Source: Oceanicola granulosus HTCC2516 (GTDB taxonomy: Bacteria; Pseudomonadota; Alphaproteobacteria; Rhodobacterales; Rhodobacteraceae). From it: a DNA stretch of 64,000 nt. Positions 53,171 to 61,135 of the stretch are shown piece after piece; the first letter of the stretch is position 1; the number at the start of each line of letters is the position of its first letter. Made by a program: the position numbers and the translations under genes. A model generated the notes under the pieces. It was given only the letters and a program-made list of their open reading frames with translations, did no database searches and was not told the origin of the DNA. Location: the NCBI RefSeq assembly GCF_000153305.1, contig NZ_CH724109.1, positions 202,321 to 266,320 of the forward strand. Reading direction: 5' to 3'.

Positions 53171-54226
53171 TCACTCGACGGGGAACGCCGTGCGCCAGTT
53201 CTCGACGAAGGCGGCGCGGGTCTGGGCGTCCATGGCGACGAGCATGGCGAGGGAGAGGGGGATCGTGCGCGAGGCGGCGGAGGTGTCGGGCGGCACTTCG
53301 AGGATGTCGCCCTCGCGGTCGTCGAGGTCCACCCAGAGGCGGGCGCGGGCGAGGTGGCGGCGGCCCGGCGCGGACAGCAGGAAGTCGAGCAGGCGCGCGG
53401 CCGGGTCGGGCGCGTCCGAGCCGCGCGGGATCATCGCGGCGCGCGACAGCAGCATCGTGTAGTCGCTCGGCGCGACGATGCCGAGCCGGGGCTCGGACTC
53501 GGCGAGGCCGAGCGCGTAGGAGCCGAGCACGTTGTAGGCGAGGACGTAGTCGCCGCGGATGACGCCCTCGATGATCTCGGCAGAGCAGCAGGTCGCCACG
53601 GCGTCGCTCGCGCCGAAGCCCTCGAGCAGGCTGCCGAAGGTCGTCGCTTCCAGCGAATCCGAGAAGGCGAGCAGGAAGCCGAGGCCCGATTCCTCGATGT
53701 CGTAGGTGGCGACGCGGCCGCGGAACTTGCTCTCGTCGGGGCGCATGAGGTCGAGCAGGTCGAAGCGCGATTGCGGCACCTCCTCCGGAGACAGCAAGGT
53801 GCGGTTGTAGACCATCACCACCGGCTCGCGGGGGATGCCGAATAGCTCGCCGCGCCAGCTCAGGTCGGGCTCGAGCGCGGCGGTCTCGGCGGAGGCGTGC
53901 GGCCGGGCGCAGCCGGCGTTGACCAGCGCGACCATGTGGTGGATCGCCGAGCTGATCACGAGGTCGGCGCCGGCGCGCCCGGCCGCGCATTCGGCGCGCG
54001 ACAGGGCGAGCAGGTCGTTGGAGCCCCATTGTTCATAGCGCAGGCGCAGCGCGGGCTCGGTGGCGAGGAAGGCCTCGAGAACCGGGGCGAGGACGTGGAA
54101 GTCGGTGGTCGTGCGCAGGGTCACGGTCGGCGCGTCGGGCGCGGCGCTGCCGAGCATCGCCTCGACCTCCGCCCCCCGCGCGGGCAGCGCGGCGACAAGC
54201 CAGAGGAGAAGGGCGAGGCGGATCAT
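53171..54226 (-). CDS. periplasmic binding protein co-transcribed with a two-component system
   Basis: The 351-residue protein has a signal peptide (LALLLWLVAALPARGAE, cleavage near 19) and the fold of iron/phosphoglycerate-type (PgtC/AfuA-like) binding proteins: TTTDFHVLAPVLEAFLATEP, YNRTLLSPEEVP, YNVLGSYAL. ATG 54226 overlaps the sensor kinase stop by 4 bp, so it is the third gene of the response regulator-kinase-binding protein operon. No permease or ATPase follows. It probably presents a ligand to the kinase, as PgtC is thought to do for PgtB; this is inference. Confidence 0.8.
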   Translation of the reverse strand: MIRLALLLWLVAALPARGAEVEAMLGSAAPDAPTVTLRTTTDFHVLAPVLEAFLATEPALRLRYEQWGSNDLLALSRAECAAGRAGADLVISSAIHHMVALVNAGCARPHASAETAALEPDLSWRGELFGIPREPVVMVYNRTLLSPEEVPQSRFDLLDLMRPDESKFRGRVATYDIEESGLGFLLAFSDSLEATTFGSLLEGFGASDAVATCCSAEIIEGVIRGDYVLAYNVLGSYALGLAESEPRLGIVAPSDYTMLLSRAAMIPRGSDAPDPAARLLDFLLSAPGRRHLARARLWVDLDDREGDILEVPPDTSAASRTIPLSLAMLVAMDAQTRAAFVENWRTAFPVE

Positions 54227-55572
54227 GCGAATTCCAACGCGGCGCGAAAGCCGCCGGGGGCGTGGTGAAACCGCAGCACACCCGAGTGGACGCGTGCCAC
54301 GTCGTGGGCGATCGCGAGCCCGAGGCCACCGCCGGAGCGGCCCGTCATGTGGCGCTGGGCGAGCGCCTCGGGCGCCTCGGTCGGGCCGGGGCCGCTGTCC
54401 TCGACATAGATTGCGCGGGTCTCGGCGTCGACGCCGAGGGTGATCGGGGCCCGCCCGTGGCGCAGCGCGTTGGTCAGGAGGTTCTTGCCCGCCTCCACGA
54501 GCGACAGCTCGTCCCCCTCGAGGCGCACGGCGGCGTCGGGCAGGCGCAGGTGGACGCCGGTGCCGTCGCGCAGGATCAGATCGTCGCACGCCTCGAGCAC
54601 CTCGACGGCGATGTCGCGCAGGTCGACGACCTCGCGCAGCACCACCTCGGCGCGGTGGTTGACCATCGCGTGCGCGAGCATCTGGTCGAGCAGCCGGTTC
54701 AGCGCCTCGGTCTGCCGCTCGGCCCGCACCAGCGCCGCCTCGCGCTCGGCCGCGTCGCCCGCGTCGGCGGCGGTCTGGAGCTGCGCGCGGATGCCGGCGA
54801 CGGGGGTGCGGAGCTGGTGGGCGGTGTCGGCGATCAGCTTGCCGCTGGCCTCGGACTGGCGCTGCAGGCGGTGCATGAAGGTGTTGAGCGAGGTCTGCAC
54901 CGCCGCGATCTCGCTGGGAGCGGTGCCGGTCACGGGGGTGAGGTCGGTGGGGGCGCGCGCGGCGAGGGTGTCGCTGAGGCGCGACAGCGGCGTCAGCGCC
55001 CGCGCCACCGCGCCCCAGGCCAGCACCGCGATGGCGACACCGGCGAGGCCGAGCCCGATCAGCGAGCTCTGCGCGATCTCTCGCGCGAGGGCCTGGCGGG
55101 CGCGCATGGTCTGGCCGACGATCACCTGCACCGGGCCGGAATAGCTGCGCTCGGCGAAGCGGCGGGTGAGGGCGACGTAGCGCGCCGGCTCGTCGCCGAA
55201 GTCGGCGTCGTAGAGGGCGGGCTCGGCGGCGCCGTCTGGCGGGCGCGGGGTGGCGGCGTCGCCGGTGATGGGCGTGCCGTCGGGGGCGACGATCAGGTAG
55301 CGCACCCGGTCGTCGGGGGCCTGCCCGAGCAGCTCGAACGCCGAGACCGGCAGCACGACGCTGGCCGCGCCGTCGCGCACGCTGATCGTCTCGGCGATGT
55401 CGCTCGCCGCGCCCACGAGCAGCCCGTCATAGACCTCGCGCGCCGCCTGCCGCCCGTAGACCAGCGCCGACCAGACCACCACCACGCCCCCCAGCGCCAG
55501 CACCGCCGCGACGGCCGTGGCCACCCGCAGGCGCAGCGAATGGGTCGGGCGGATCTCGGGGGCGTCAGCCAT
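54223..55572 (-). CDS. tctE: sensor histidine kinase (TctE-like)
   Basis: The 449-residue protein has membrane helices at about 15-38 and 169-189 around a periplasmic domain, a HAMP-like region, a phosphorylation site His252 in DTAHQLRTPVAGI, and ATPase boxes (NLLTNALRHG, VEDSGPG, GGGLGLAI). The TctE type senses tricarboxylates outside the cell. Its start overlaps the response regulator by 8 bp. Gene order next to tctCBA supports the assignment. Confidence 0.85.
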   Translation of the reverse strand: MADAPEIRPTHSLRLRVATAVAAVLALGGVVVVWSALVYGRQAAREVYDGLLVGAASDIAETISVRDGAASVVLPVSAFELLGQAPDDRVRYLIVAPDGTPITGDAATPRPPDGAAEPALYDADFGDEPARYVALTRRFAERSYSGPVQVIVGQTMRARQALAREIAQSSLIGLGLAGVAIAVLAWGAVARALTPLSRLSDTLAARAPTDLTPVTGTAPSEIAAVQTSLNTFMHRLQRQSEASGKLIADTAHQLRTPVAGIRAQLQTAADAGDAAEREAALVRAERQTEALNRLLDQMLAHAMVNHRAEVVLREVVDLRDIAVEVLEACDDLILRDGTGVHLRLPDAAVRLEGDELSLVEAGKNLLTNALRHGRAPITLGVDAETRAIYVEDSGPGPTEAPEALAQRHMTGRSGGGLGLAIAHDVARVHSGVLRFHHAPGGFRAALEFA

Positions 55573-56236
55573 CGGGCGCGGTGAGCTGGTAGCCGAGACC
55601 CCGGTGGGTGACGATGCTGACCGACGAGGCGGCGAGCTTCTTGCGCAGCCGCGCGACGTAGAGCTCGACGGTGTTCAGCCCCACGTCCTCGTCCATGGAG
55701 AACAGCCGCTCGAGGATCTGCTCCTTGGCGATGATCCGGTCGCGCCGCGCCACGAGGAGGCCGAGCAGCGACACCTCGCGGCGGGTCAGCGCGACGGCCG
55801 CGCCGGCGATCCGCACCGTCCGCGCCGCCTGGTCGAACTCGAGGTCGCCCACCGAGATGCGCGCGCTGCCCGCGCTGTCGCCCCGCCGGCCGAGCACGCG
55901 CACCCGCGCCTCGAGCTCGCGCAGGTCGAACGGCTTGACGAGGTAGTCGTCGGCCCCCGCGTCGAGCGCGTTCACCCGCGACGACACCTCGAGCTCGGCG
56001 GTCAGCATCAGCACCGGCGTCCGGCTGCCCGCGCGGCGCAGGTCCGACAGGATGGTGCGGCCGTCGCCGTCGGGCAGGTGGATGTCGAGCACCACCACGT
56101 CGTAGGTCTCGGCGGCGAGATAATCCTGCGCCTCGCGCGCCCCGGCGGCCCGGTCGCACGCCATCCCGGCGCGGCCGAGCGCCGCGGTGATCGCAGCGGC
56201 GACGTCTTCGCTATCCTCGACGATCAGAATCCGCAT
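55565..56236 (-). CDS. tctD: OmpR-family response regulator (TctD-like)
   Basis: The 223-residue protein has a receiver domain with the phospho-acceptor Asp51 (VVLDIHLPDGDG), the switch Thr in LMLTAE and Lys in LVKPF. An OmpR-type winged helix follows (about 125-220; LTRREVSLLGLL, YVARLRKKL). It is the first gene of the operon and is divergent from tctC; the 11-bp direct repeat between them is its likely target. Confidence 0.88.
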   Translation of the reverse strand: MRILIVEDSEDVAAAITAALGRAGMACDRAAGAREAQDYLAAETYDVVVLDIHLPDGDGRTILSDLRRAGSRTPVLMLTAELEVSSRVNALDAGADDYLVKPFDLRELEARVRVLGRRGDSAGSARISVGDLEFDQAARTVRIAGAAVALTRREVSLLGLLVARRDRIIAKEQILERLFSMDEDVGLNTVELYVARLRKKLAASSVSIVTHRGLGYQLTAPDG

Positions 56237-56292
56237 CCCGTCCTCCCGCCGGAGACCTTACGGCGCGCGGGGCGGGAGCGATAGTTCGGCGA

Positions 56293-56312
56293 TGACAGGT
56301 TCGTGACAGGTT
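56293..56312. promoter_or_regulatory. direct repeat, probable response-regulator site
   Basis: TGACAGGTT occurs twice (56293 and 56304), exactly 11 bp apart. OmpR/PhoB-type regulators usually bind tandem repeats with this one-turn spacing. The site is about 65 bp before the tctC start and about 57 bp before the response-regulator start. Confidence 0.6.
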
Positions 56313-56376
56313 TGGCTGCTAGGGTCGCGCCAGTCCGCTGCGGGAGGCGGCGGGCGCGAAATCTGGGAGGACAGTC

Positions 56377-57369
56377 ATGTCATTCGAACCGATCCGCCGC
56401 GGCACCGCCGTGGCCGCTCTTCTCATCGCGGCACCCTTCGCCGCCACCGCGCAGGACTTCACCCCCGAGACCCCGGAATGCATCGCCCCGGCGAACCCGG
56501 GCGGCGGCTGGGACTTCACCTGCCGGCAGGTCGGCAAGACGCTGCAGGATCTCGGCCTGATCCCGTCGACCATGCAGGTCGTGAACCTCTCCGGCGGCGG
56601 CGGCGGCGTGGCCTTCGCCGAGGTGGTCAACAAGCGCAACGACGACGACGACCTGATCGTCGCGGCCTCCTCGGCGACCGCCACCCGGCTCGCCCAGGGC
56701 GCCTATCCCGGCAACAGCATGGACCAGGTCCGCTGGCTCGGCTCGATCGGCGCCGATTACGGCGTCGTCGCCGTGGCGGCCGACAGCGAGATCGAGACGC
56801 TGTCCGAGCTGCTCGAGCAGGTGCAGGAGAACCCCTCCGAGGTGAACTTCGGCGGCGGCTCGGCGGTGGGTGGCTGGGATCACCTCAAGATCCTGATCGC
56901 GGCGCAGGAAGCGGGCGTCGAGGACGTGCGCGACGTCAAGTACATCGCCTTCGCCGGCGGCGGCGAGGCCGTGACGCAGCTCCTCGCCGGCTCGCTGCAG
57001 GCCTTCACCGGCGACCTCTCCGAAGCCCAGGGCTTCGTGGAATCGGGCGACATCAAGGTGCTCGCGGTCCTCGCGCCCGAGCGGCTCGAGGGCGACTTCG
57101 CCGACATCCCGACCGCGCGTGAGCAGGGCATCGACGCCATCGGCGCCAACTGGCGCGGCTTCTACGCCCCCGGCGAGATGTCCGACGCGGCCTACGATTA
57201 CTGGGTCACCCAGCTCGACACGCTCTACGACAGCGAGGAGTGGCAGGCGGTGATGGAGGCCAACGGCCTCGCCCCGCTCGACCTGCACGGCGAGGAGTTC
57301 GAGGCGTTCGTGGCCGACAGCGTCGCGAACATCGAGAGCCTGAGCCGCGAGATCGGCATCCTGCAGTAA
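56377..57369 (+). CDS. tctC: tripartite tricarboxylate transporter binding protein TctC
   Basis: The 330-residue protein has a signal peptide (LLIAAPFAATAQD) and the TctC fold: APANPGGGWDFTCRQVG near the start and INFGGGSAVGG-like and LAGSLQAFTGDLSEAQ segments. It binds citrate or another carboxylate in the periplasm. GGGAGG lies before the ATG. A strong hairpin separates it from tctB. Confidence 0.9.
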   Translation: MSFEPIRRGTAVAALLIAAPFAATAQDFTPETPECIAPANPGGGWDFTCRQVGKTLQDLGLIPSTMQVVNLSGGGGGVAFAEVVNKRNDDDDLIVAASSATATRLAQGAYPGNSMDQVRWLGSIGADYGVVAVAADSEIETLSELLEQVQENPSEVNFGGGSAVGGWDHLKILIAAQEAGVEDVRDVKYIAFAGGGEAVTQLLAGSLQAFTGDLSEAQGFVESGDIKVLAVLAPERLEGDFADIPTAREQGIDAIGANWRGFYAPGEMSDAAYDYWVTQLDTLYDSEEWQAVMEANGLAPLDLHGEEFEAFVADSVANIESLSREIGILQ

Positions 57370-57388
57370 GCTCGCCAACGGCGACACC

Positions 57389-57418
57389 GCCCCGGCCGCC
57401 CCCTGCGACGGCCGGGGC
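57389..57418 (+). terminator. hairpin between tctC and tctB
   Basis: A perfect 10-bp G+C stem (GCCCCGGCCG with its complement) and a 10-nt loop lie 19 bp after the tctC stop. There is no T-run. Position and shape match the hairpins behind the dctP genes of TRAP systems 1 and 3. Confidence 0.6.
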
Positions 57419-57442
57419 AGACGAACGTTTCGGAGGGGGATC

Positions 57443-57961
57443 ATGAGCGACCGTGTATTCGGCGGCATCGGCCTTGCGCTGGCCATCTTCTACGCCTGGG
57501 CCGCCGCGGGCATCCAGGAGAGCTTCCTGACCGACGAGGTGGGGCCGAAGGTCTTCCCGTGGATCATCGCCACGGTGCTCGGCCTGTCCTCGCTCTGGTG
57601 CCTGCTCAAGCCCGACCCGAACCCCGACTGGCCGAGCCTCGGCCGGCTCGCCGAGATCGGCCTGGCCGCGCTGGTGCTCGCCGCCTACGCCGAGGCGCTG
57701 CCGGTCTTCGGCTTCCTGCTGCCCACCGCCATCGCCTCGGGCTACCTGACGTGGCGGCTCGGCTCGAAGCCGCTCGAGAGCGTCGTCATCGGCGTGCTCA
57801 CGGCGCTGGGCATCTACCTGATCTTCCGCTCCCTCCTCGGCCTCAGCCTGCCCCGCGAGGGCGTGGAGCTGGCCATCGACCGCTTCTTCTCGGCCCTCGG
57901 CGACACCTTCGACGGCAGCGGCGACGCCGCCGAGCCGACCACCGCGCCCTCCGGAGACTGA
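57443..57961 (+). CDS. tctB: tripartite tricarboxylate transporter small permease TctB
   Basis: The 172-residue protein has four hydrophobic segments and the TctB pattern EVGPKVFPWIIATVLGLSSL. GGAGGGG lies before the ATG. Its stop is followed 1 bp later by the tctA start, so the two are coupled. Confidence 0.88.
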   Translation: MSDRVFGGIGLALAIFYAWAAAGIQESFLTDEVGPKVFPWIIATVLGLSSLWCLLKPDPNPDWPSLGRLAEIGLAALVLAAYAEALPVFGFLLPTAIASGYLTWRLGSKPLESVVIGVLTALGIYLIFRSLLGLSLPREGVELAIDRFFSALGDTFDGSGDAAEPTTAPSGD

Positions 57962-57962
57962 C

Positions 57963-59504
57963 ATGGACCTGCTCGCAAACCTCGGCGACGGCTTCCTGAT
58001 CGCGATGACCTGGCAGAACCTGCTGCTCGCGCTCATGGGCTGCTTTCTCGGCACGATCATGGGCGCGCTGCCCGGCCTCGGCCCCTCCAACGGCGTCGCG
58101 ATCCTGATCCCGCTCGCCTTCACCCTCGGCCTCGGCCCGACGCCGTCGCTGATCCTGCTCACCAGCGTCTATTACGGCGCGATGTACGGCGGGCGAATCT
58201 CGTCGATCCTGCTCAACATCCCCGGCGACGAGCCCGCGATGATGACCTGCCTCGACGGCTACCCGATGGCCCAGAAGGGCCGCGCCGGCGAGGCGCTGGC
58301 GCTGTCGGGCATCGCCTCCTTCGTGGGTGCGTTCTTCGCGACGTGGGGGCTGGTGCTGCTCGCGCCGCAGCTCGTCAGGGTCGCGCTGCTGTTCGGGCCG
58401 GCGGAATACTTCGCGCTCTTCACCCTCGCCTTCGCCACCCTCGGCGGCATCGCGGCGACCAACCAGGCCAAGTCGGCCTTCGCCGCCGCGCTGGGCCTCG
58501 GGCTGGCGATGATCGGCGTCGATACCCAGACCGGCGTGCCGCGACTGACCTTCGGCGAGGTGCACCTCTACGACGGCATCGACTTCCTGATCGCCATCGT
58601 CGGCCTGTTCGCCCTGTCCGAGGTCTTCGTCTTCATCGAGCACCGCGGCACGACCCGCGACATCTCCACCAAGGCGCCGCCCGCCATCGGCCGGATCGTG
58701 CCCTCGTGGTCGCTGATCCGCTCCTGCATCCCCACCATGGGCCGCACCACCGTGCTCGGCTTCATCGCCGGGGTGCTGCCGGGGGCGGGGGCCTCGCTCG
58801 GCTCGTTCATCTCCTACTCGATGGAGAAGCGGCTGGTCGACAAGGAGAAGACCTTCGGCACCGGCGACCCCCGGGGCGTCGCCGCCCCCGAGGCGGGCAA
58901 CAACGCCGCCGCGGGCGGGGCGCTCGTGCCGATGCTGGCGCTTGGCGTGCCGGGCTCTGGCACCACCGCGGTGCTGCTGGCGGTGCTGCTGGCGCTCAAC
59001 ATCACGCCGGGCCCGCTGCTCTTCACCCAGAACCCCGACGTCGTCTGGGGCCTGATCGCGGCGCTGTTCATCGGCAACGTCATGCTGCTGGCGATGAACA
59101 TCCCGATGGTCGGCCTGTTCACCCGCGTCCTGCTGATCCCGCCGCGCATCCTGATGCCGGTCGTGGCGATGATCTCGTTCGTCGGGATCTACGGCATCTC
59201 CGGCTCGCCGTTCGAGCTGCTGATGATGGTCGGCTTCGGCCTGATGGGGTGGGTGCTGCGCAAGCTCGACGTGCCGCTGGTGCCGGTCATCCTCGGCACG
59301 CTGCTCGGCAACGAGATGGAGGTGAACTTCCGCCGCGCGGTCGAGATCTCCAACGGGGATTACGGCGTCCTCGTCGGCTCGCCGCTCGCCATCGGCCTGT
59401 GGACCGTCGCGCTCGTCGGCTTCGTCCTGCCGATCCTCGTCGGCGGCCGCATCAAGCGGCGGATGCACATGAGCCGCGACGAGGAGGGCGCCCTCTCCGA
59501 CTGA
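57963..59504 (+). CDS. tctA: tripartite tricarboxylate transporter large permease TctA
   Basis: The 513-residue protein has about 12 membrane helices and the TctA signature GALPGLGPSNGVAILIPL near the start, repeated as GVLPGAGASLGSFISY in the second half, plus NNAAAGGALVPMLALGVPGS. It is the sodium-driven channel. It converges with the NicO-type gene, leaving only 4 bp. Confidence 0.93.
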   Translation: MDLLANLGDGFLIAMTWQNLLLALMGCFLGTIMGALPGLGPSNGVAILIPLAFTLGLGPTPSLILLTSVYYGAMYGGRISSILLNIPGDEPAMMTCLDGYPMAQKGRAGEALALSGIASFVGAFFATWGLVLLAPQLVRVALLFGPAEYFALFTLAFATLGGIAATNQAKSAFAAALGLGLAMIGVDTQTGVPRLTFGEVHLYDGIDFLIAIVGLFALSEVFVFIEHRGTTRDISTKAPPAIGRIVPSWSLIRSCIPTMGRTTVLGFIAGVLPGAGASLGSFISYSMEKRLVDKEKTFGTGDPRGVAAPEAGNNAAAGGALVPMLALGVPGSGTTAVLLAVLLALNITPGPLLFTQNPDVVWGLIAALFIGNVMLLAMNIPMVGLFTRVLLIPPRILMPVVAMISFVGIYGISGSPFELLMMVGFGLMGWVLRKLDVPLVPVILGTLLGNEMEVNFRRAVEISNGDYGVLVGSPLAIGLWTVALVGFVLPILVGGRIKRRMHMSRDEEGALSD

Positions 59505-59508
59505 CTGG

Positions 59509-60402
59509 CTAGGCCGCCAGCCCCGCCATCTGCACCGACAGGAGCAGGATCGCCGCGCCGGCCAGCACCTCGATGGCCGGCAGCACGTAGGCGGCGTGGC
59601 GGGTCTCGGCGAGGGAGAGCAGCGTGCTTCGGCGGACGAACACGCTGCTCGCCGCGACGAGGATGGTCAGCGCGGCGGTGCCGGTGGCCATCGCGAAGGT
59701 GCCCGCGATGCCGGCGGCGAGGATGCCCATGTGCCAGGTGAGGACGAGCAGCAGGATCGCGCCCGAGCAGGGGCGTATCGCGATGCCCCCGATCAGCGCC
59801 AGCGCGTCGCGCAGCCCGCCCGCGTGGCGGACCTCCTCGACGCTCGGCCCGTGGCGATGGGTGCAGCCCGCGTGGCAGGCATGGTCGTGCCCCGTATGCG
59901 CGGAGGGCCGCAGCCGCCAGAGCCGGCGCGCGCCGCGCAGGGCCAGCCAGACGCCGATCAGGCCGATCGCGGCGGCGCTGAGCGGCAGCATGATCGTCTC
60001 GGCCGTGTCGGTCAGCCGGGTCCGGGTCCAGCCCAGCAGGAACAGCCCGGTCAGCACCAGCAGAACCGCCGTCACCGCCTGCCCGAGCGACGACAGCAGC
60101 GAGATCGTCGACAGCCGCAGCAGCGGCACGTCGTGGCTCACCCCGTAGCCGCCGATCAGGAACTTGCCGTGCCCCGGCCCCAGCGCGTGGAAGAACCCGT
60201 AGGCGAAGCACAGCCCCAGCAGCGCCGCCACCGCCCCCGGCTCGCCCGCCCGCAGCGCGCGCAGCCCGCCCGCGAGCGCGTTCTGGAACTCGCGCTGCCA
60301 GCCGGCGGCCCACCGCGCCAGCTCCTGGTCCTGCCCGCTCGCCACGGCCCAGACCCCGGCGGCGACGAGCAGGACCGGGACGATCAGGAAGAGGCGGCGC
60401 AT
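59509..60402 (-). CDS. NicO/RcnA-type nickel-cobalt transporter
   Basis: The 297-residue membrane protein has six or so helices and the family motif FFHALGPGHGKFLIGGYG. A His-rich loop (HTGHDHACHAGCTHRHG) follows, then the second motif GIAIRPCSGAILLLVL. It moves Ni2+, Co2+ or a related ion; import or export cannot be told. ATG 60402 overlaps the end of the DUF1007 gene by 19 bp, a common pairing in Rhodobacterales. Confidence 0.87.
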   Translation of the reverse strand: MRRLFLIVPVLLVAAGVWAVASGQDQELARWAAGWQREFQNALAGGLRALRAGEPGAVAALLGLCFAYGFFHALGPGHGKFLIGGYGVSHDVPLLRLSTISLLSSLGQAVTAVLLVLTGLFLLGWTRTRLTDTAETIMLPLSAAAIGLIGVWLALRGARRLWRLRPSAHTGHDHACHAGCTHRHGPSVEEVRHAGGLRDALALIGGIAIRPCSGAILLLVLTWHMGILAAGIAGTFAMATGTAALTILVAASSVFVRRSTLLSLAETRHAAYVLPAIEVLAGAAILLLSVQMAGLAA

Positions 60403-61052
60403 GTGAGCACGAAGGCGTCGGCGAACAACACGCCGATGTCGGGCAGGTCGATCTCCTCGAAGGGATCGGCCGTCATGTCGATCGCCGCCAACTCCTCGCC
60501 ATAGGCCTGCTCGGCCGCCTCGCGATCCGCGCGGTCGCGGCGGAGCGCGCAATCGTCGCGCCCGATCACGGCCGGCTCGCCCGGCACGTCGTAGGCGACG
60601 AAATAGGTGGGATCGTAGGCGCGGGCCACGACGCGCCCGCCGGTCGGGTCGAGCGGCTCGGCGAGCGGGCGGACGTGCGAGGTGACGTAGCGCCCGTCCT
60701 CGAAGCGAGCCTCGTGCGCGACGGGCCCGTCGAGCGCCAAAGCCGCGCCGTCCTTCTCGATGGTGAAATCGCCGGGGAAGCCTGCCGCCCAGTCGACGTC
60801 ACCGCCGGCATAGGCGTCGAGCGCCGCCTGCTCCGGGATGCCGTCGCCGTCTGCGTCGAGGCCATTCTCCTCGATCAGCATGAGCGAGTAGAAATCGTCG
60901 TACGCCCATTCGATCCGCACGGCCTCGAGGCGCCCGTCCTCGTCGAAGACGAGCTCGAAGCCCGCATCGATGAAGACGTGCGGATGTGCAGGCGCCGCGC
61001 CGGGCAGCGCGAGGAACAGGGCGAGGGCGGAGAGCTGGGCGCGCAGGGTCAT
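60384..61052 (-). CDS. DUF1007 periplasmic protein
   Basis: The 222-residue protein has a signal peptide (ALALFLALPGAAPAHP), and the mature N-terminus HPHVFIDAGFELVFD is the DUF1007 hallmark. A calcium-type DADGDGIPE loop and two late cysteines are present. DUF1007 proteins are regularly coupled to NicO-type metal transporters and probably bind the ion in the periplasm. The ATG at 61052 gives the best signal peptide. Confidence 0.87.
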   Translation of the reverse strand: MTLRAQLSALALFLALPGAAPAHPHVFIDAGFELVFDEDGRLEAVRIEWAYDDFYSLMLIEENGLDADGDGIPEQAALDAYAGGDVDWAAGFPGDFTIEKDGAALALDGPVAHEARFEDGRYVTSHVRPLAEPLDPTGGRVVARAYDPTYFVAYDVPGEPAVIGRDDCALRRDRADREAAEQAYGEELAAIDMTADPFEEIDLPDIGVLFADAFVLTCAASS

Positions 61053-61135
61053 CCGCCTCAATAGGAACATCCACGCCGCGCGGGCAACCGCCAACGCGCG
61101 CCTGCGCGGTCTCCTGCCGCCGGCCCGCGGCTACA

